From: Kordiimonadaceae bacterium
GTDB lineage: Bacteria > Pseudomonadota > Alphaproteobacteria > Sphingomonadales > Emcibacteraceae
Length of the DNA: 64,000 nt
Assembly (NCBI GenBank): GCA_024236295.1
Contig: JACKKT010000006.1
Span: 1-64,000, forward strand
Direction of reading: 5' to 3'
In this document: positions 36,418 through 45,459 of the stretch, in pieces
How the letters are laid out: each line of letters starts with the position of its first letter
Numbering within the stretch: position 1 is the stretch's first letter
Translations under genes and position numbers: made by a program
The notes under the pieces: generated by a model
Seen by the model: the letters and a program-made list of their open reading frames with translations, nothing else
Databases searched by the model: none
Told to the model about the DNA's origin: nothing

Positions 36418-37771
36418 CCTTCACATAACCGATACCACCACGAATGGTGATTTCCGTGCCATATGGTTTTGAGCGCTCTACCAGATCATTCAATATTTTC
36501 AGCGCCAGTTCTCCTTTGGCCAGTAAGGGGCGGCCCCGCACCTGCTCCGGCAGGCCATAGCCCAGCGTAATCGGGTAAAGGGCAAGTCCCTTTAAGTTCT
36601 GCCCGTCAAATGTCGGTATGGCAATCACGGATTCCCATATTTCCCGTAATGCCGGAAAACCGCTGGTGCCGCCCTTATAACGTTTATCATTAAAGTCCGC
36701 GACATGAGCATTGTCATCAAGGCCATATGGGGCATAATTTTCTGCCGGAAGTCTGAGCAGGGTTTCATTCTGAAACATAAAGTCCCCAAGGCTGTAAATG
36801 ATTGGCCGGTCTTTATATATTTCTATGCCGCGTAAGGCATGGGGGCCATGACCGACAAACAGATCGGCCCCTGCATCAATAGCACTTCGTGCAAATTCAC
36901 CGATAAAATCGGCGGGGATTTCACGGCGGCCTTTTTCCTCATGGGCGTGGATAGTGACAATCACATAATCGGCCAGTTTTTTGGCGTTCCTGACCACGGC
37001 GTTGATTTCTTCGACGTCCTTCGCATTGGCCACTGTCCGCTCTCCGGCGATGTCCCCTTTTTCGAACCACTGGCCATATATATTAATGGCGTCGGGACGG
37101 CTTTCCGATGTGCCGCGCGCGCCCCCGTCCTGATCCGTGAATAATCCCAGGCTTTCCCCGGTCGCCCGTAAATTTTCAAACTGATCTTCCGGCAATATAT
37201 AGGTTTTTGAATACCGCAGCGGGTTTAGCCCGGGGCGGGCCGGTACATTATCGCGTGAACGCCCCGCCGCCATATGGCGGGCGAATGTCGACGCAATAGA
37301 AATAAGCGCCACCCGTGCCTTTCCGGTTTCAAGGAATTTTGCCTCCCGCGCTTCGGCCAGGCTCATACCAACACCTGCCTGAACAAGCCCAGCCTCAGCC
37401 ACGTATTTTGTCGTCAGTTCCATACCCCTGACCCCATAATCACCTGTATGATTGTTGGCACGGCCAACCATATCAAACCCGGCCCAGACCAGTTCCTTCG
37501 CCAGTTTCGGTTCCCCCCGCATATAGGTACCGCCACTTTCGGCCATCGGATACATTTCATAATCATGAAACAGCATTTCCAGATTGGTAAATGCCATATC
37601 CGCCCCGCGGATCAGATCAATCATTTTAAGAAATTCCGGTTCCTTATACGGCGACAGTGGCCGGGTAATTATGCTGTCCCCCGTCAGCGCCATGGTAAAG
37701 TCGCCGTCCGCCTGTTGATGCTGGGCCTGTGCCGCACAAATCATCAATAGTGAAATCAATAAATGTCTCAT
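36410..37771 (-). CDS. CapA-family (poly-gamma-glutamate capsule/PGA_cap) metallophosphatase-like protein
   Basis: A 453-residue exported protein with a signal peptide (MRHLLISLLMICAAQA). It begins DFTMALTGDSIITRPL and has ADMAFTNLEMLFHDYE, then GRANNHTGDYGVRGM, IVTIHAHEEKGRREIPA, and ADLFVGHGPHALRGIEIYKDRPIIYSLGDFM: the calcineurin-like core of CapA proteins. The C-terminal part is family specific. No capB/capC is nearby, so capsule synthesis is not implied. The physiological substrate is unknown. Confidence 0.88.
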   Translation of the reverse strand: MRHLLISLLMICAAQAQHQQADGDFTMALTGDSIITRPLSPYKEPEFLKMIDLIRGADMAFTNLEMLFHDYEMYPMAESGGTYMRGEPKLAKELVWAGFDMVGRANNHTGDYGVRGMELTTKYVAEAGLVQAGVGMSLAEAREAKFLETGKARVALISIASTFARHMAAGRSRDNVPARPGLNPLRYSKTYILPEDQFENLRATGESLGLFTDQDGGARGTSESRPDAINIYGQWFEKGDIAGERTVANAKDVEEINAVVRNAKKLADYVIVTIHAHEEKGRREIPADFIGEFARSAIDAGADLFVGHGPHALRGIEIYKDRPIIYSLGDFMFQNETLLRLPAENYAPYGLDDNAHVADFNDKRYKGGTSGFPALREIWESVIAIPTFDGQNLKGLALYPITLGYGLPEQVRGRPLLAKGELALKILNDLVERSKPYGTEITIRGGIGYVKVK

Positions 37772-37890
37772 GATTATTCCCCTTTCCTCTCCCTATCCCG
37801 ATTGTAATCGGCGACCGTTCCCAAATCAACAATATTGAAATAAGGTACTTTTTGATTTACAGTTTAAGAAAAATAATGAAGGGGGGAATT

Positions 37891-39006
37891 ATGATCCGTC
37901 GTTTTTTTATCGTATTAATGCTTATTTTCAGCCACGCTGCCATTGCCGACGAAGCGGCGGATAAAGCTGAATTTCAAAAACTTTATGCCCAGTTCAATGA
38001 TCTTTATGCCAATTCCAAAGACCTCGACCCGATTATCGCGGTGGCCGAGAAAGTCTATGAATTGGGTCAGCAAGTTTATGGAAAAGACCATATGAACACA
38101 GCAGTTGTTACCTATAATCTAGCCAGTCTTTATTCTGAAAAAGGTGAAAAAACGCAAAATGGCGAGCTTAGTGTAAAAGCTTCAAGGTTATATAATGACT
38201 ATTTCAAGATTTTGGATGACAACGATGTGCCAAAAGACAACACATATATAAATCAATATCTGCAATATATTAAAACCTTGGCATTTGATGACAGATCAAG
38301 ATCAATTCACGCAACTGCAAACAAAGTAATAGGTTTTGCAAAAGATGCAAATTACAATGATGCGGAAATGGCATCATTGGAATTTAATGTCGGCCTATTA
38401 TTATTTAAAAATACCGATTATCAAAAATCGAAAAGTCATTTTGAAAGGGCGAGCGAGTTATTTGAAACAGCCTACGGCCCGGATAATTATAATGTTGGAG
38501 AAGCCGAATTTTGGGTTGCCAAATTAGATATGGGAACGAACAGTAACTCAAGAGCTGAAACCCATTTTTTAAAGGCTTTGGACATTTTTAAGAAAAATCC
38601 TGAAAAAAGTAAAAAGTTAACCGAAAACACCCATGCATTTTTGGTTGCAATATATGAAGAAATGGACAGATCACAGGAAGCGACTTTGCATTGCAAAGCG
38701 ATTGCAGAAGAACGACCAAAAGACTTTGACCAGTTTATCAAACCGCTTTACCGAAAAAAACCAATATACCCTGCACAGCAGGCCAGAACCGGCAACTCTG
38801 GCGAGGTTTTACTTGAATTCGATGTAGATACAGATGGTTTTACAAGAAATGTAAGGGTTATTGAAAGCAGCTCTAAAAATTTTGAATCTGCATCTATTAA
38901 AGCAGCTGAAGGATATAGATACGCACCTAGCATTCAAAACGGCGAACTTGTTGTAACAAAAGGGGCACGGGTTTTAATAAAATACCGGCTATATAAATCC
39001 AGGTAA
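37891..39006 (+). CDS. Secreted TPR protein with TonB-like C-terminal domain, copy 1
   Basis: A 371-residue protein with a signal peptide ending AIA-DEAADKAEF. TPR-like helical repeats (VTYNLASLYSEKG; SLEFNVGLLLFKNTDYQKSK; EATLHCKAI) occupy about residues 40-280. The C-terminal 90 residues (KPIYPAQQARTGNSGEVLLE, then ESASIKAAEGYRYAPSI and RVLIKYRL) match a TonB C-terminal fold, but no N-terminal membrane anchor or proline-rich spacer exists. The ATG at 37891 follows GGGGGG. It is followed three bases later by a paralogue. The role may be periplasmic protein binding; this is inference. Confidence 0.8.
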   Translation: MIRRFFIVLMLIFSHAAIADEAADKAEFQKLYAQFNDLYANSKDLDPIIAVAEKVYELGQQVYGKDHMNTAVVTYNLASLYSEKGEKTQNGELSVKASRLYNDYFKILDDNDVPKDNTYINQYLQYIKTLAFDDRSRSIHATANKVIGFAKDANYNDAEMASLEFNVGLLLFKNTDYQKSKSHFERASELFETAYGPDNYNVGEAEFWVAKLDMGTNSNSRAETHFLKALDIFKKNPEKSKKLTENTHAFLVAIYEEMDRSQEATLHCKAIAEERPKDFDQFIKPLYRKKPIYPAQQARTGNSGEVLLEFDVDTDGFTRNVRVIESSSKNFESASIKAAEGYRYAPSIQNGELVVTKGARVLIKYRLYKSR

Positions 39007-39009
39007 ATT

Positions 39010-40140
39010 ATGTTCAAATATCTAATAATATTCATTATTTTTGCTGCAAGTACTGCTCTTGCCGACGAAGCGGCGGACAAAGCTGAATTCCAAAAACTTT
39101 ATGCCGAGTTCAATGATCTTTATGCCAATTCAGAAGATCTTGATCCAATTATAGAGGTCGGGGAAAAACTTTATCAACTCGCCCCGAAAATTTATGGCAA
39201 AAATTCACAGAATATGGCCATTGTCACCTATAACCTTGCCAGCCTTTATGACGAAAAAGGTGGTGAAACAAATTCAGACGATGAGAAAAAAGCATTCGAT
39301 CTATATAAGGAATATTTCGAAATCCTTGAAACCAATGAAGCCCCGAAAGACCGAAATTATATTGAACAATTTTTTCAATATTTAACCGCATACTATAATG
39401 TCAATGGCAGAAAGAGTAAGAGTGATTTGTCCGATCTGCTTCTAAAATATGCAAATGATATTGATTATTCACCAGCCGAACTTGCCAGCCTTAATTATAA
39501 CATTGCCAATCTTCATATTAAGCAAGGTGACCTTGAAGGGGCGGAAGAACCCCTATCCAATGCCCATAGAATTTATTCTGATAACCCGAACACTGACCAA
39601 CACAAAATTGCCGAAATTGAATATTTGCTATCAGTCATATTGATGGATAAAGAGAGTTTAGATGATGCCGCAGCCAAACTTAAAACTGTTATTGAAATTT
39701 ATGAAACAAATTCATTTGAGACTGATATTATTATTAAAAAAGCCTATTTAAATTTGGGAAAAATACTCTTTGGCTTAAATCATGAAGCTACTTCCGCACA
39801 ATATATAATGAAATATATTGATCTTATAGTCCCTGAACATGCCCCTCTTAATGAAGACAATAATGGTGACGAATTTTTACCTTCAAAAAGGGTGAACCCC
39901 AAATACCCAGCAGAAGCCGCTGATAATGGAATTGAGGGCTTTGCAGTTTTACTTTTTGATGTTAATGAGAAAGGGAATACACAAAATGTTAAAGCAATTG
40001 CCTCTAGCAGTCATTTTTTTGAACCGGTATCAATACGAGCTGTTCAGCAATATAAATATAAACCCAAATTAATTAATGACACCCCTGTACCTGTTAAAAA
40101 TCTGCTTGTAAGACTTGAGTATAAGTTAGAGCGAAGATGA
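39010..40140 (+). CDS. Secreted TPR protein with TonB-like C-terminal domain, copy 2
   Basis: A 376-residue paralogue of the preceding protein, with a signal peptide (FKYLIIFIIFAASTALA), TPR-like helices (SLNYNIANLHIKQGDLEGAEE; AEIEYLLSVILMDKESLDDAA) and a TonB-like C-terminal domain (NPKYPAEAADNGIEGFAVLLF, ending RLEYKLERR). The first ~70 coding bases after the signal peptide are almost identical to copy 1, while the rest is strongly diverged. It is co-transcribed with copy 1 (three-base gap). Function is unknown; a paired periplasmic role is possible. Confidence 0.8.
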   Translation: MFKYLIIFIIFAASTALADEAADKAEFQKLYAEFNDLYANSEDLDPIIEVGEKLYQLAPKIYGKNSQNMAIVTYNLASLYDEKGGETNSDDEKKAFDLYKEYFEILETNEAPKDRNYIEQFFQYLTAYYNVNGRKSKSDLSDLLLKYANDIDYSPAELASLNYNIANLHIKQGDLEGAEEPLSNAHRIYSDNPNTDQHKIAEIEYLLSVILMDKESLDDAAAKLKTVIEIYETNSFETDIIIKKAYLNLGKILFGLNHEATSAQYIMKYIDLIVPEHAPLNEDNNGDEFLPSKRVNPKYPAEAADNGIEGFAVLLFDVNEKGNTQNVKAIASSSHFFEPVSIRAVQQYKYKPKLINDTPVPVKNLLVRLEYKLERR

Positions 40141-40205
40141 GTTATTATTTTTATCAAACTCATCTCTTCTAATTTCCTGTAGTTTTTTAGTCCTGAATCA
40201 AGAAC

Positions 40206-40976
40206 TCAAATTAACCCCGCCAGCGGTGAGGACGGGTCGGCGTAGAGCTTTTTCGGCATCCTGCCGCTTAGGTACGCATCCCTTCCCGCTTTAACCGCAT
40301 GGTTCATGGCGCGGGCCATTCTGACCGGGTCCTTGGCTTCGGCAATCGCCGTATTCATCAGCACCGCATCGCAGCCCAGCTCCATCGCCTGCGCAGCTTC
40401 GGACGCGGTACCAACCCCGGCATCGACCAGCACCGGCACGCCCGCATTTTCAACAATGATCCGGATCCCGACCGGGTTTTGAATGCCAAGGCCGGAGCCA
40501 ATTGGCGCGCCAAGCGGCATAATGGCACAGCAGCCGATATCTTCGAGTATTTTAGCCTGGATCGGATCATCATTGCAGTAGACCATAACCTGAAACCCTT
40601 CTTTGATCAGGATTTTGGCGGCTTCCACCGTTTCCGGCATATTGGGGTAGAGCGTTTTCTGGTCACCCAGCACTTCCAGCTTTACCAGGTCCCAGCCGCC
40701 AGCTTCGCGGGCGAGCCGCAAGGTACGGACCGCATCGTCACCGGTAAAGCATCCTGCCGTGTTGGGAAGATAGGTATATTTTTTCGGGTCCAGATAGTCG
40801 ACCAGCATCGGCTCTCCCGGTTTTGCAATATTGACCCGTCGCACCGCAACAGTGACAATTTCCGCCCCCGATGCCTCGACCGCGAGTTTCGTTTCCTCAA
40901 AATCCTTATATTTGCCCGTACCGACTATCAGGCGGGAACTATATTCCTTTCCCGCGATTACCAATTTATCCGTCAT
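40206..40976 (-). CDS. thiG: Thiazole synthase
   Basis: A 256-residue TIM-barrel enzyme that forms the thiazole ring of thiamine from 1-deoxyxylulose-5-phosphate, dehydroglycine or a glycine imine, and ThiS-thiocarboxylate. It contains SSRLIVGTGKYKDFEETKLA, then LPNTAGCFTGDDAVR, VKLEVLGDQKTLYPN, and DAGVGTASEAAQAMELGCDA, all conserved. It ends in PSSPLAGLI. It follows thiS with a 37-base gap, making a compact thiSG operon; other thi genes are not present here. Confidence 0.95.
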   Translation of the reverse strand: MTDKLVIAGKEYSSRLIVGTGKYKDFEETKLAVEASGAEIVTVAVRRVNIAKPGEPMLVDYLDPKKYTYLPNTAGCFTGDDAVRTLRLAREAGGWDLVKLEVLGDQKTLYPNMPETVEAAKILIKEGFQVMVYCNDDPIQAKILEDIGCCAIMPLGAPIGSGLGIQNPVGIRIIVENAGVPVLVDAGVGTASEAAQAMELGCDAVLMNTAIAEAKDPVRMARAMNHAVKAGRDAYLSGRMPKKLYADPSSPLAGLI

Positions 40977-41013
40977 ATTTCTTATTTCCCTGGATTTCTT
41001 TAAGATTTATTGT

Positions 41014-41217
41014 TCAGCCACCCCCGATGAAATGAACAATTTCAAGATTATCCCCGTCTGCGACCTTTACCCTGTGAAATGTGCTTTTTGGTACGATTTC
41101 ACGGTTATGCTCGATCGCCACCTTATTCTGTTCGATATCAAGTTTCATCAAAAGCTCATCCAGACTGAGAGCTGTTTCAAATTTTAACGCATCGCCGTTT
41201 ATCGTTACATTTATCAT
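41014..41217 (-). CDS. thiS: Sulfur carrier protein ThiS
   Basis: A 67-residue ubiquitin-like protein ending in HFIGGG, the C-terminal Gly-Gly that is adenylated and thiocarboxylated. Upstream, LSLDELLMKLDIEQNKVAIEHNREIVP is the family core. It delivers sulfur to ThiG, encoded immediately downstream. No TPP riboswitch is evident in the 89 bases before it. Confidence 0.93.
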   Translation of the reverse strand: MINVTINGDALKFETALSLDELLMKLDIEQNKVAIEHNREIVPKSTFHRVKVADGDNLEIVHFIGGG

Positions 41218-41306
41218 TATAATAGCCTTAAATTGATAATGACTGTTTTCAAATTACAATTATAGTATTATATACATATCTAATGATAATAAGTCAGTAG
41301 AGAATT

Positions 41307-41744
41307 ATGACAAAATCAATATTGGTGATCAATGGTCCAAATTTAAACCTTTTGGGCACGCGTGAACCAGAAATATATGGCGCAGAGACTCTCGCCGATA
41401 TCAAAGACAGAATGACTGAAAAAGCGGCATCGCTTGATCTTGAGGTGGATTTCCGCCAATCCAATATAGAAGGGGAAATTGTCGGCTGGGTTCAGGATGC
41501 CCGGGGAAGTCATGACGCCATTGTCATAAATGCGGGGGCACTGACCCACACATCAGTTGCAATTATGGATGCACTTCTCGCTGTGGGCATTCCAACAGTC
41601 GAAGTCCATCTTTCAAATATTTTCAAACGGGAAGAATTTCGCCATCACTCCTATATATCATCCGTCGCTGTCGGTATGATTACGGGGTTTGGCTCTGCTG
41701 GTTATTTAATGGCTGTTGATGCCGTTAAAAATATAGTTAAGTAA
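41307..41744 (+). CDS. aroQ: Type II 3-dehydroquinate dehydratase
   Basis: A 145-residue enzyme of the shikimate pathway. It starts with VINGPNLNLLGTREPEIYGAE, including the active-site tyrosine, and has NAGALTHTSVAIMDAL with the catalytic histidine and VEVHLSNIFKREEFRHHS. The trimeric/dodecameric type II form is cytosolic. It is followed by accB after 28 bases, the standard alphaproteobacterial order aroQ-accB-accC. Confidence 0.97.
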   Translation: MTKSILVINGPNLNLLGTREPEIYGAETLADIKDRMTEKAASLDLEVDFRQSNIEGEIVGWVQDARGSHDAIVINAGALTHTSVAIMDALLAVGIPTVEVHLSNIFKREEFRHHSYISSVAVGMITGFGSAGYLMAVDAVKNIVK

Positions 41745-41772
41745 AACGGGAATTATTAAAAGGAATACACGA

Positions 41773-42237
41773 ATGGCAAAAATGCAAGTGGATACGAAGT
41801 TAATACGTGAGCTCGCCGATATGCTGAATGAAACTGATCTCTCTGAAATTGAGGTAGAAGACGGGGATCTAAAAATAAAACTGTCACGAGGCGGCAAAGC
41901 GGTTCATGTTGCTCATGCGCCGATTGCGGCGGCTGTGCCAGCCCCTGCGGCACCCGTAGCAGAAGTGCCTGCTGCTGCACCTGCCGTTGCCGCTGCTGAT
42001 CATCCGGGTACAATTTTCTCACCCATGGTTGGAACCATTTATACATCCCCTGATCCGACATCTGATCCTTTCATTAAAGTGGGCGATAAGGTTTCCGCAG
42101 GGCAGACTATCCTGATCGTAGAAGCCATGAAAGTGATGAACCAGATTCATGCTGCCAAGGCAGGGACAGTAAAAGCCATTCTTGTTGAAAACGAACAACC
42201 GGTCGAATATGGCGAAGCCCTTGTAATTATTGAATAG
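41773..42237 (+). CDS. accB: Biotin carboxyl carrier protein of acetyl-CoA carboxylase
   Basis: A 154-residue protein with an N-terminal helix, an Ala/Pro-rich linker (VAHAPIAAAVPAPAAPVAEV) and a biotinyl domain (about residues 78-154). The biotin attachment motif is EAMKVMN, with lysine near residue 120. It carries CO2 between AccC and the carboxyltransferase in fatty-acid synthesis. AAGGA precedes the start. It is 11 bases before accC. Confidence 0.96.
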   Translation: MAKMQVDTKLIRELADMLNETDLSEIEVEDGDLKIKLSRGGKAVHVAHAPIAAAVPAPAAPVAEVPAAAPAVAAADHPGTIFSPMVGTIYTSPDPTSDPFIKVGDKVSAGQTILIVEAMKVMNQIHAAKAGTVKAILVENEQPVEYGEALVIIE

Positions 42238-42248
42238 CGGATTATAGC

Positions 42249-43604
42249 ATGATTGAAAAAGTACTCATTGCCAACCGCGGTGAAATTGCCCTTCGTATTC
42301 ACAGAGCCTGCCATGAAATGGGCATTAAAACCGTTGCTGTGCATTCAACGGCTGATGAAAGCGCTATGCATGTTAGACTTGCGGATGAAAGCGTTTGTAT
42401 CGGCCCGCCGGCATCAACCGACAGTTATCTTAATATTCCGGCGATTATATCCGCTGCGGAAATTACTGGTGCCGATGCCATTCATCCGGGATATGGCTTT
42501 TTATCGGAGAGCGCCAAATTTGCCGAAATTATTGAAAAGCATGGTATAATATTCATCGGCCCAACGGCAGAGCATATCAACCTTATGGGCGATAAAATTT
42601 CCGCCAAGGAAGCTGTTAAAAAAGCCGGCATACCTGTGGTCCCTGGCTCTGACGGGGCCGTAAACGGCTTTAAGGACGCTGCGAAAGTGGCCGCAAAAAT
42701 CGGCTATCCGGTCATCGTCAAAGCCGCGTCTGGCGGCGGCGGCCGGGGAATGAAGATCGTCCACAGTGAAACTGAGCTTGAAATGGCAGTGAGTTCTGCC
42801 CAGCGTGAAGCTGCTGCTTCATTCGGCGACGGTACGGTTTATCTGGAAAAATTCCTGACCACACCAAGGCATATTGAAATACAGGTGCTTGCCGATACCC
42901 ATGGTAATGTGGTTCATCTGGGCGAGCGGGACTGCTCATTGCAGCGCCGACATCAAAAAATTCTGGAGGAAAGCCCTTCCCCGGCATTGAAGCCAGAGGA
43001 GCGCGAAGAGATTGGCGAGATTTGCCGCAAAGCCATACAGGCTATCGGCTATCGCGGCGCCGGAACCATTGAATTTCTCTATGAAAATGGCGGATTTTAT
43101 TTCATTGAAATGAATACCCGTTTACAGGTTGAACATCCGGTCACTGAAATGATTACCGGTATTGACCTTGTGCGGGAACAGATCCGTGTTGCTGATGGTT
43201 TGCCGCTCCAGTTTTCACAGAAAGATATTACCTTCTCCGGCCATGCCATCGAATGTCGTATCAATGCAGAAGACCCTTTTACCTTTGCCCCTTCACCGGG
43301 CCAGGTTAAGGATTATCATACGCCTGGCGGACTTGGTGTGCGGGTCGATAGCGGCCTTTATGCCCGCTACAGAATTCCGCCCTATTATGACAGCATGATT
43401 GCCAAACTGATCGTTCACGGTAAAACCCGAAATGAATGCCTGATGCGCCTGCGGCGCTCGCTCGAGGAATATGTAATTGACGGTATAAAAACAACAATTC
43501 CCCTTCATCAGAAACTTATTCATGAAGAGGATTTTATCAACGGAAATTACAATATTCACTGGCTTGAACATTATCTTGAGCGTTTGGCAAAAGACGATAA
43601 ATAA
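42249..43604 (+). CDS. accC: Biotin carboxylase subunit of acetyl-CoA carboxylase
   Basis: A 451-residue ATP-grasp enzyme that carboxylates biotin on AccB. Characteristic segments are MIEKVLIANRGEIALRIHRA, then HPGYGFLSESAKFAE, the glycine-rich loop KAASGGGGRGMKIV, the core HLGERDCSLQRRHQK and the active-site FIEMNTRLQVEHPVTEM. It is 12 bases before aat and part of the same operon. Confidence 0.97.
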   Translation: MIEKVLIANRGEIALRIHRACHEMGIKTVAVHSTADESAMHVRLADESVCIGPPASTDSYLNIPAIISAAEITGADAIHPGYGFLSESAKFAEIIEKHGIIFIGPTAEHINLMGDKISAKEAVKKAGIPVVPGSDGAVNGFKDAAKVAAKIGYPVIVKAASGGGGRGMKIVHSETELEMAVSSAQREAAASFGDGTVYLEKFLTTPRHIEIQVLADTHGNVVHLGERDCSLQRRHQKILEESPSPALKPEEREEIGEICRKAIQAIGYRGAGTIEFLYENGGFYFIEMNTRLQVEHPVTEMITGIDLVREQIRVADGLPLQFSQKDITFSGHAIECRINAEDPFTFAPSPGQVKDYHTPGGLGVRVDSGLYARYRIPPYYDSMIAKLIVHGKTRNECLMRLRRSLEEYVIDGIKTTIPLHQKLIHEEDFINGNYNIHWLEHYLERLAKDDK

Positions 43605-43616
43605 AGGTTCCGGCAC

Positions 43617-44273
43617 ATGGAGATCACAAAAGAACTCCTGCTAAGTGCTTATATGCAGGGCATTTTCCCCATGGCGGAAAGTGCCGATGCTGATGATGTT
43701 TTCTGGGTTGATCCGGACGAGCGGGGCATTTTCCCGCTTGATAATTTCCATGTCCCCAAAAAACTGGCGCGTAAAATCCGCTCTGAACCGTTTGATGTGC
43801 GCATCAATACGGCATTCCGCGAGGTTATGCTAAAATGTGCGGAACCCACCGATAATATTGATCGGCAGAACACCTGGATAAATGATATAATTTTACGTCG
43901 TTACTGTGAACTTCATGAACTGGGCTATGCTCATAGTGTTGAATGCTGGCAAGATGACACTTTGGTCGGCGGCCTTTATGGTGTTTCCCTAAACGGTGCA
44001 TTTTGCGGTGAAAGCATGTTTCATTCAGTAACAGATGCCAGTAAAGTCGCCCTTGTCTATCTGGTGGCACGGCTAATTGTCGGGGGCTATATTTTATTGG
44101 ATACCCAGTTTGTGACTGATCATCTAAGCCAGTTTGGCGCCATTGAAATTCCACGGCTTGATTACCGCCAGCGCCTGAAAGAAGCACTTGCAGTGGAAGG
44201 TGCCGATTTTTATTTATTGTCCGAGGATGCTGACGGATCAACCATTTTACAGTCAATCACCCAGACATCATAA
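43617..44273 (+). CDS. aat: Leucyl/phenylalanyl-tRNA-protein transferase
   Basis: A 218-residue enzyme of the N-end rule pathway, which adds Leu or Phe to N-terminal Arg/Lys and marks proteins for ClpAP/ClpS. Visible motifs are LLSAYMQGIFPMAES, then RQNTWINDIILRRYCELHELG, the VECWQDDTLVGGLYGVSLNG block and CGESMFH. The end TQTS is usual. The last 64 bases overlap the convergent DUF2155 gene. Confidence 0.96.
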   Translation: MEITKELLLSAYMQGIFPMAESADADDVFWVDPDERGIFPLDNFHVPKKLARKIRSEPFDVRINTAFREVMLKCAEPTDNIDRQNTWINDIILRRYCELHELGYAHSVECWQDDTLVGGLYGVSLNGAFCGESMFHSVTDASKVALVYLVARLIVGGYILLDTQFVTDHLSQFGAIEIPRLDYRQRLKEALAVEGADFYLLSEDADGSTILQSITQTS

Positions 44274-44605
44274 ACTGCATGTTCCAGTGGTGATACAGCC
44301 GGAGAAGACGCAAACATCCAGCCGGTAAATATCTTTTGCGGCTCCCCGCCATGGCCCAGATCGGAAATTTCAAGAAAAGCAACTGATTCCGGTGTTTCTT
44401 CCGGCGGGTTTGAGCGGCAGTTTCGCATGGTAATTTCAAGCGTTCCGAATTTGGCGGTTTGATCACGGGCTACTTCAAGTGTTTCAAGTTTGGCCGTGAT
44501 TTTATCAAGCGCACCCAAGGTCACAACAGGTACCTGCTGCGCTTTTGACGACACCGTCAAAAAGACAAGAAAAATGACCATTAAAGATCCACGAAGCATG
44601 ATCAT
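44210..44605 (-). CDS. DUF2155 family exported protein
   Basis: A 131-residue protein with a signal peptide (MIMLRGSLMVIFLVFLTVSS). The DUF2155 pattern is ARDQTAKFGTLEITMRNC, then PEETPESVAFLEIS and IFTGWMFASSPAVSPLEHAVYDVWVIDC. The family is conserved across alphaproteobacteria beside accBC and mlaD, with unknown function. It overlaps mlaD by one base and the aat 3' end by 64 bases. Confidence 0.9.
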   Translation of the reverse strand: MIMLRGSLMVIFLVFLTVSSKAQQVPVVTLGALDKITAKLETLEVARDQTAKFGTLEITMRNCRSNPPEETPESVAFLEISDLGHGGEPQKIFTGWMFASSPAVSPLEHAVYDVWVIDCKMVDPSASSDNK

Positions 44606-45048
44606 TACTCACTGCTGCTACTGGAAAATTTACTCAACAATCCAAGAAGATCGACAGCCCCCTGCGTTTCGGTAATCTGATCGCCCGGTTCAAGCATCAC
44701 ATCACTACCGCCCGGATCAAGAACAAGATAATTACCCCCCAGCAACCCTTCTGAAGTAATTTTGGCAAACGTATCTTCAGGAAGCTTTATGCTCGGATCG
44801 ATATTAATTTCGACAACTGCACCATAGGTATCATGATTTAGATGCACATTAGTAATGCTACCAACCTTTATACCACTGATTTTTACTTCACCACCAATGG
44901 CAAGTCCGTCAATTTTATCAAATTCAGCTGTGTAGGTTGCGCCGCCGGTGGCACCAACACCGGAATTACTAAAAGCAAAATAGAGAAAACCGCCGGTAAT
45001 AAGCAGGACAATTGCCCCCATTATCGTCTCAACAAGATTACTTCTCAT
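44605..45048 (-). CDS. mlaD: MlaD-like outer-membrane lipid asymmetry protein
   Basis: A 147-residue periplasmic protein anchored by one N-terminal helix (TIMGAIVLLITGGFLYFAF). The MCE domain contains YTAEFDKIDGLAIGGEVKIS, then GIKVGSITNVHLN and SEGLLGGNYLVLDPGG. In the Mla system MlaD binds phospholipid during transport between inner and outer membranes. Other mla genes (E, F) are not in this window. It lies between the NDUFA12-like and DUF2155 genes. Confidence 0.93.
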   Translation of the reverse strand: MRSNLVETIMGAIVLLITGGFLYFAFSNSGVGATGGATYTAEFDKIDGLAIGGEVKISGIKVGSITNVHLNHDTYGAVVEINIDPSIKLPEDTFAKITSEGLLGGNYLVLDPGGSDVMLEPGDQITETQGAVDLLGLLSKFSSSSSE

Positions 45049-45069
45049 ATAATGCTCCTGTTTGTGGAT

Positions 45070-45459
45070 TTAATTGCCAGGGGTCCAGGCTTCATAATCA
45101 CCTGTTGATTTTTGTCTGACACCGCCTTCTGACAATGCACCTTTTGGATAATAGGCATTAATTGTTCCGGTCTGATTGGGCAGATGTTCTTTCTCCCAGC
45201 TTTTTATGGCCCGTGGACTTTCAAGCGGCGTCTGATCAACGATTTTATGTAGCCAGGCATGCCAATCTGCCGGAATGGCGCTTGCTTCTATTTCTCCAGC
45301 GAAAATAACCCAGCGTTTTTTACGGTCCTTGGATACATAATAACTGTTTCCCTGCTTATCTTCCCCCACTTTTACGCCTTTAAAATATGTGTGTAAAAGG
45401 GTACCGATCGTACCAACATGCCACCAACCGAAAATTCGTCTAATCAATCTAACAATCAT
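45070..45459 (-). CDS. NDUFA12-family complex I accessory subunit
   Basis: A 129-residue protein with the pattern IFGWWHVGTIGTLLHTYFKGVKVGEDKQGNSYY, then KKRWVIFAGEIEASAIPADWHAWLH and NAYYPKGALSEGG. These are the conserved parts of NDUFA12 (B17.2), an accessory subunit of respiratory complex I also present in alphaproteobacteria. It leads an operon with mlaD and DUF2155. Confidence 0.94.
   Translation of the reverse strand: MIVRLIRRIFGWWHVGTIGTLLHTYFKGVKVGEDKQGNSYYVSKDRKKRWVIFAGEIEASAIPADWHAWLHKIVDQTPLESPRAIKSWEKEHLPNQTGTINAYYPKGALSEGGVRQKSTGDYEAWTPGN

Noticed and set aside
41218..41306. TPP riboswitch before thiSG
   Set aside because: Only 89 AT-rich bases separate thiS from aroQ, and no THI-box like CTGAGA pair was found.
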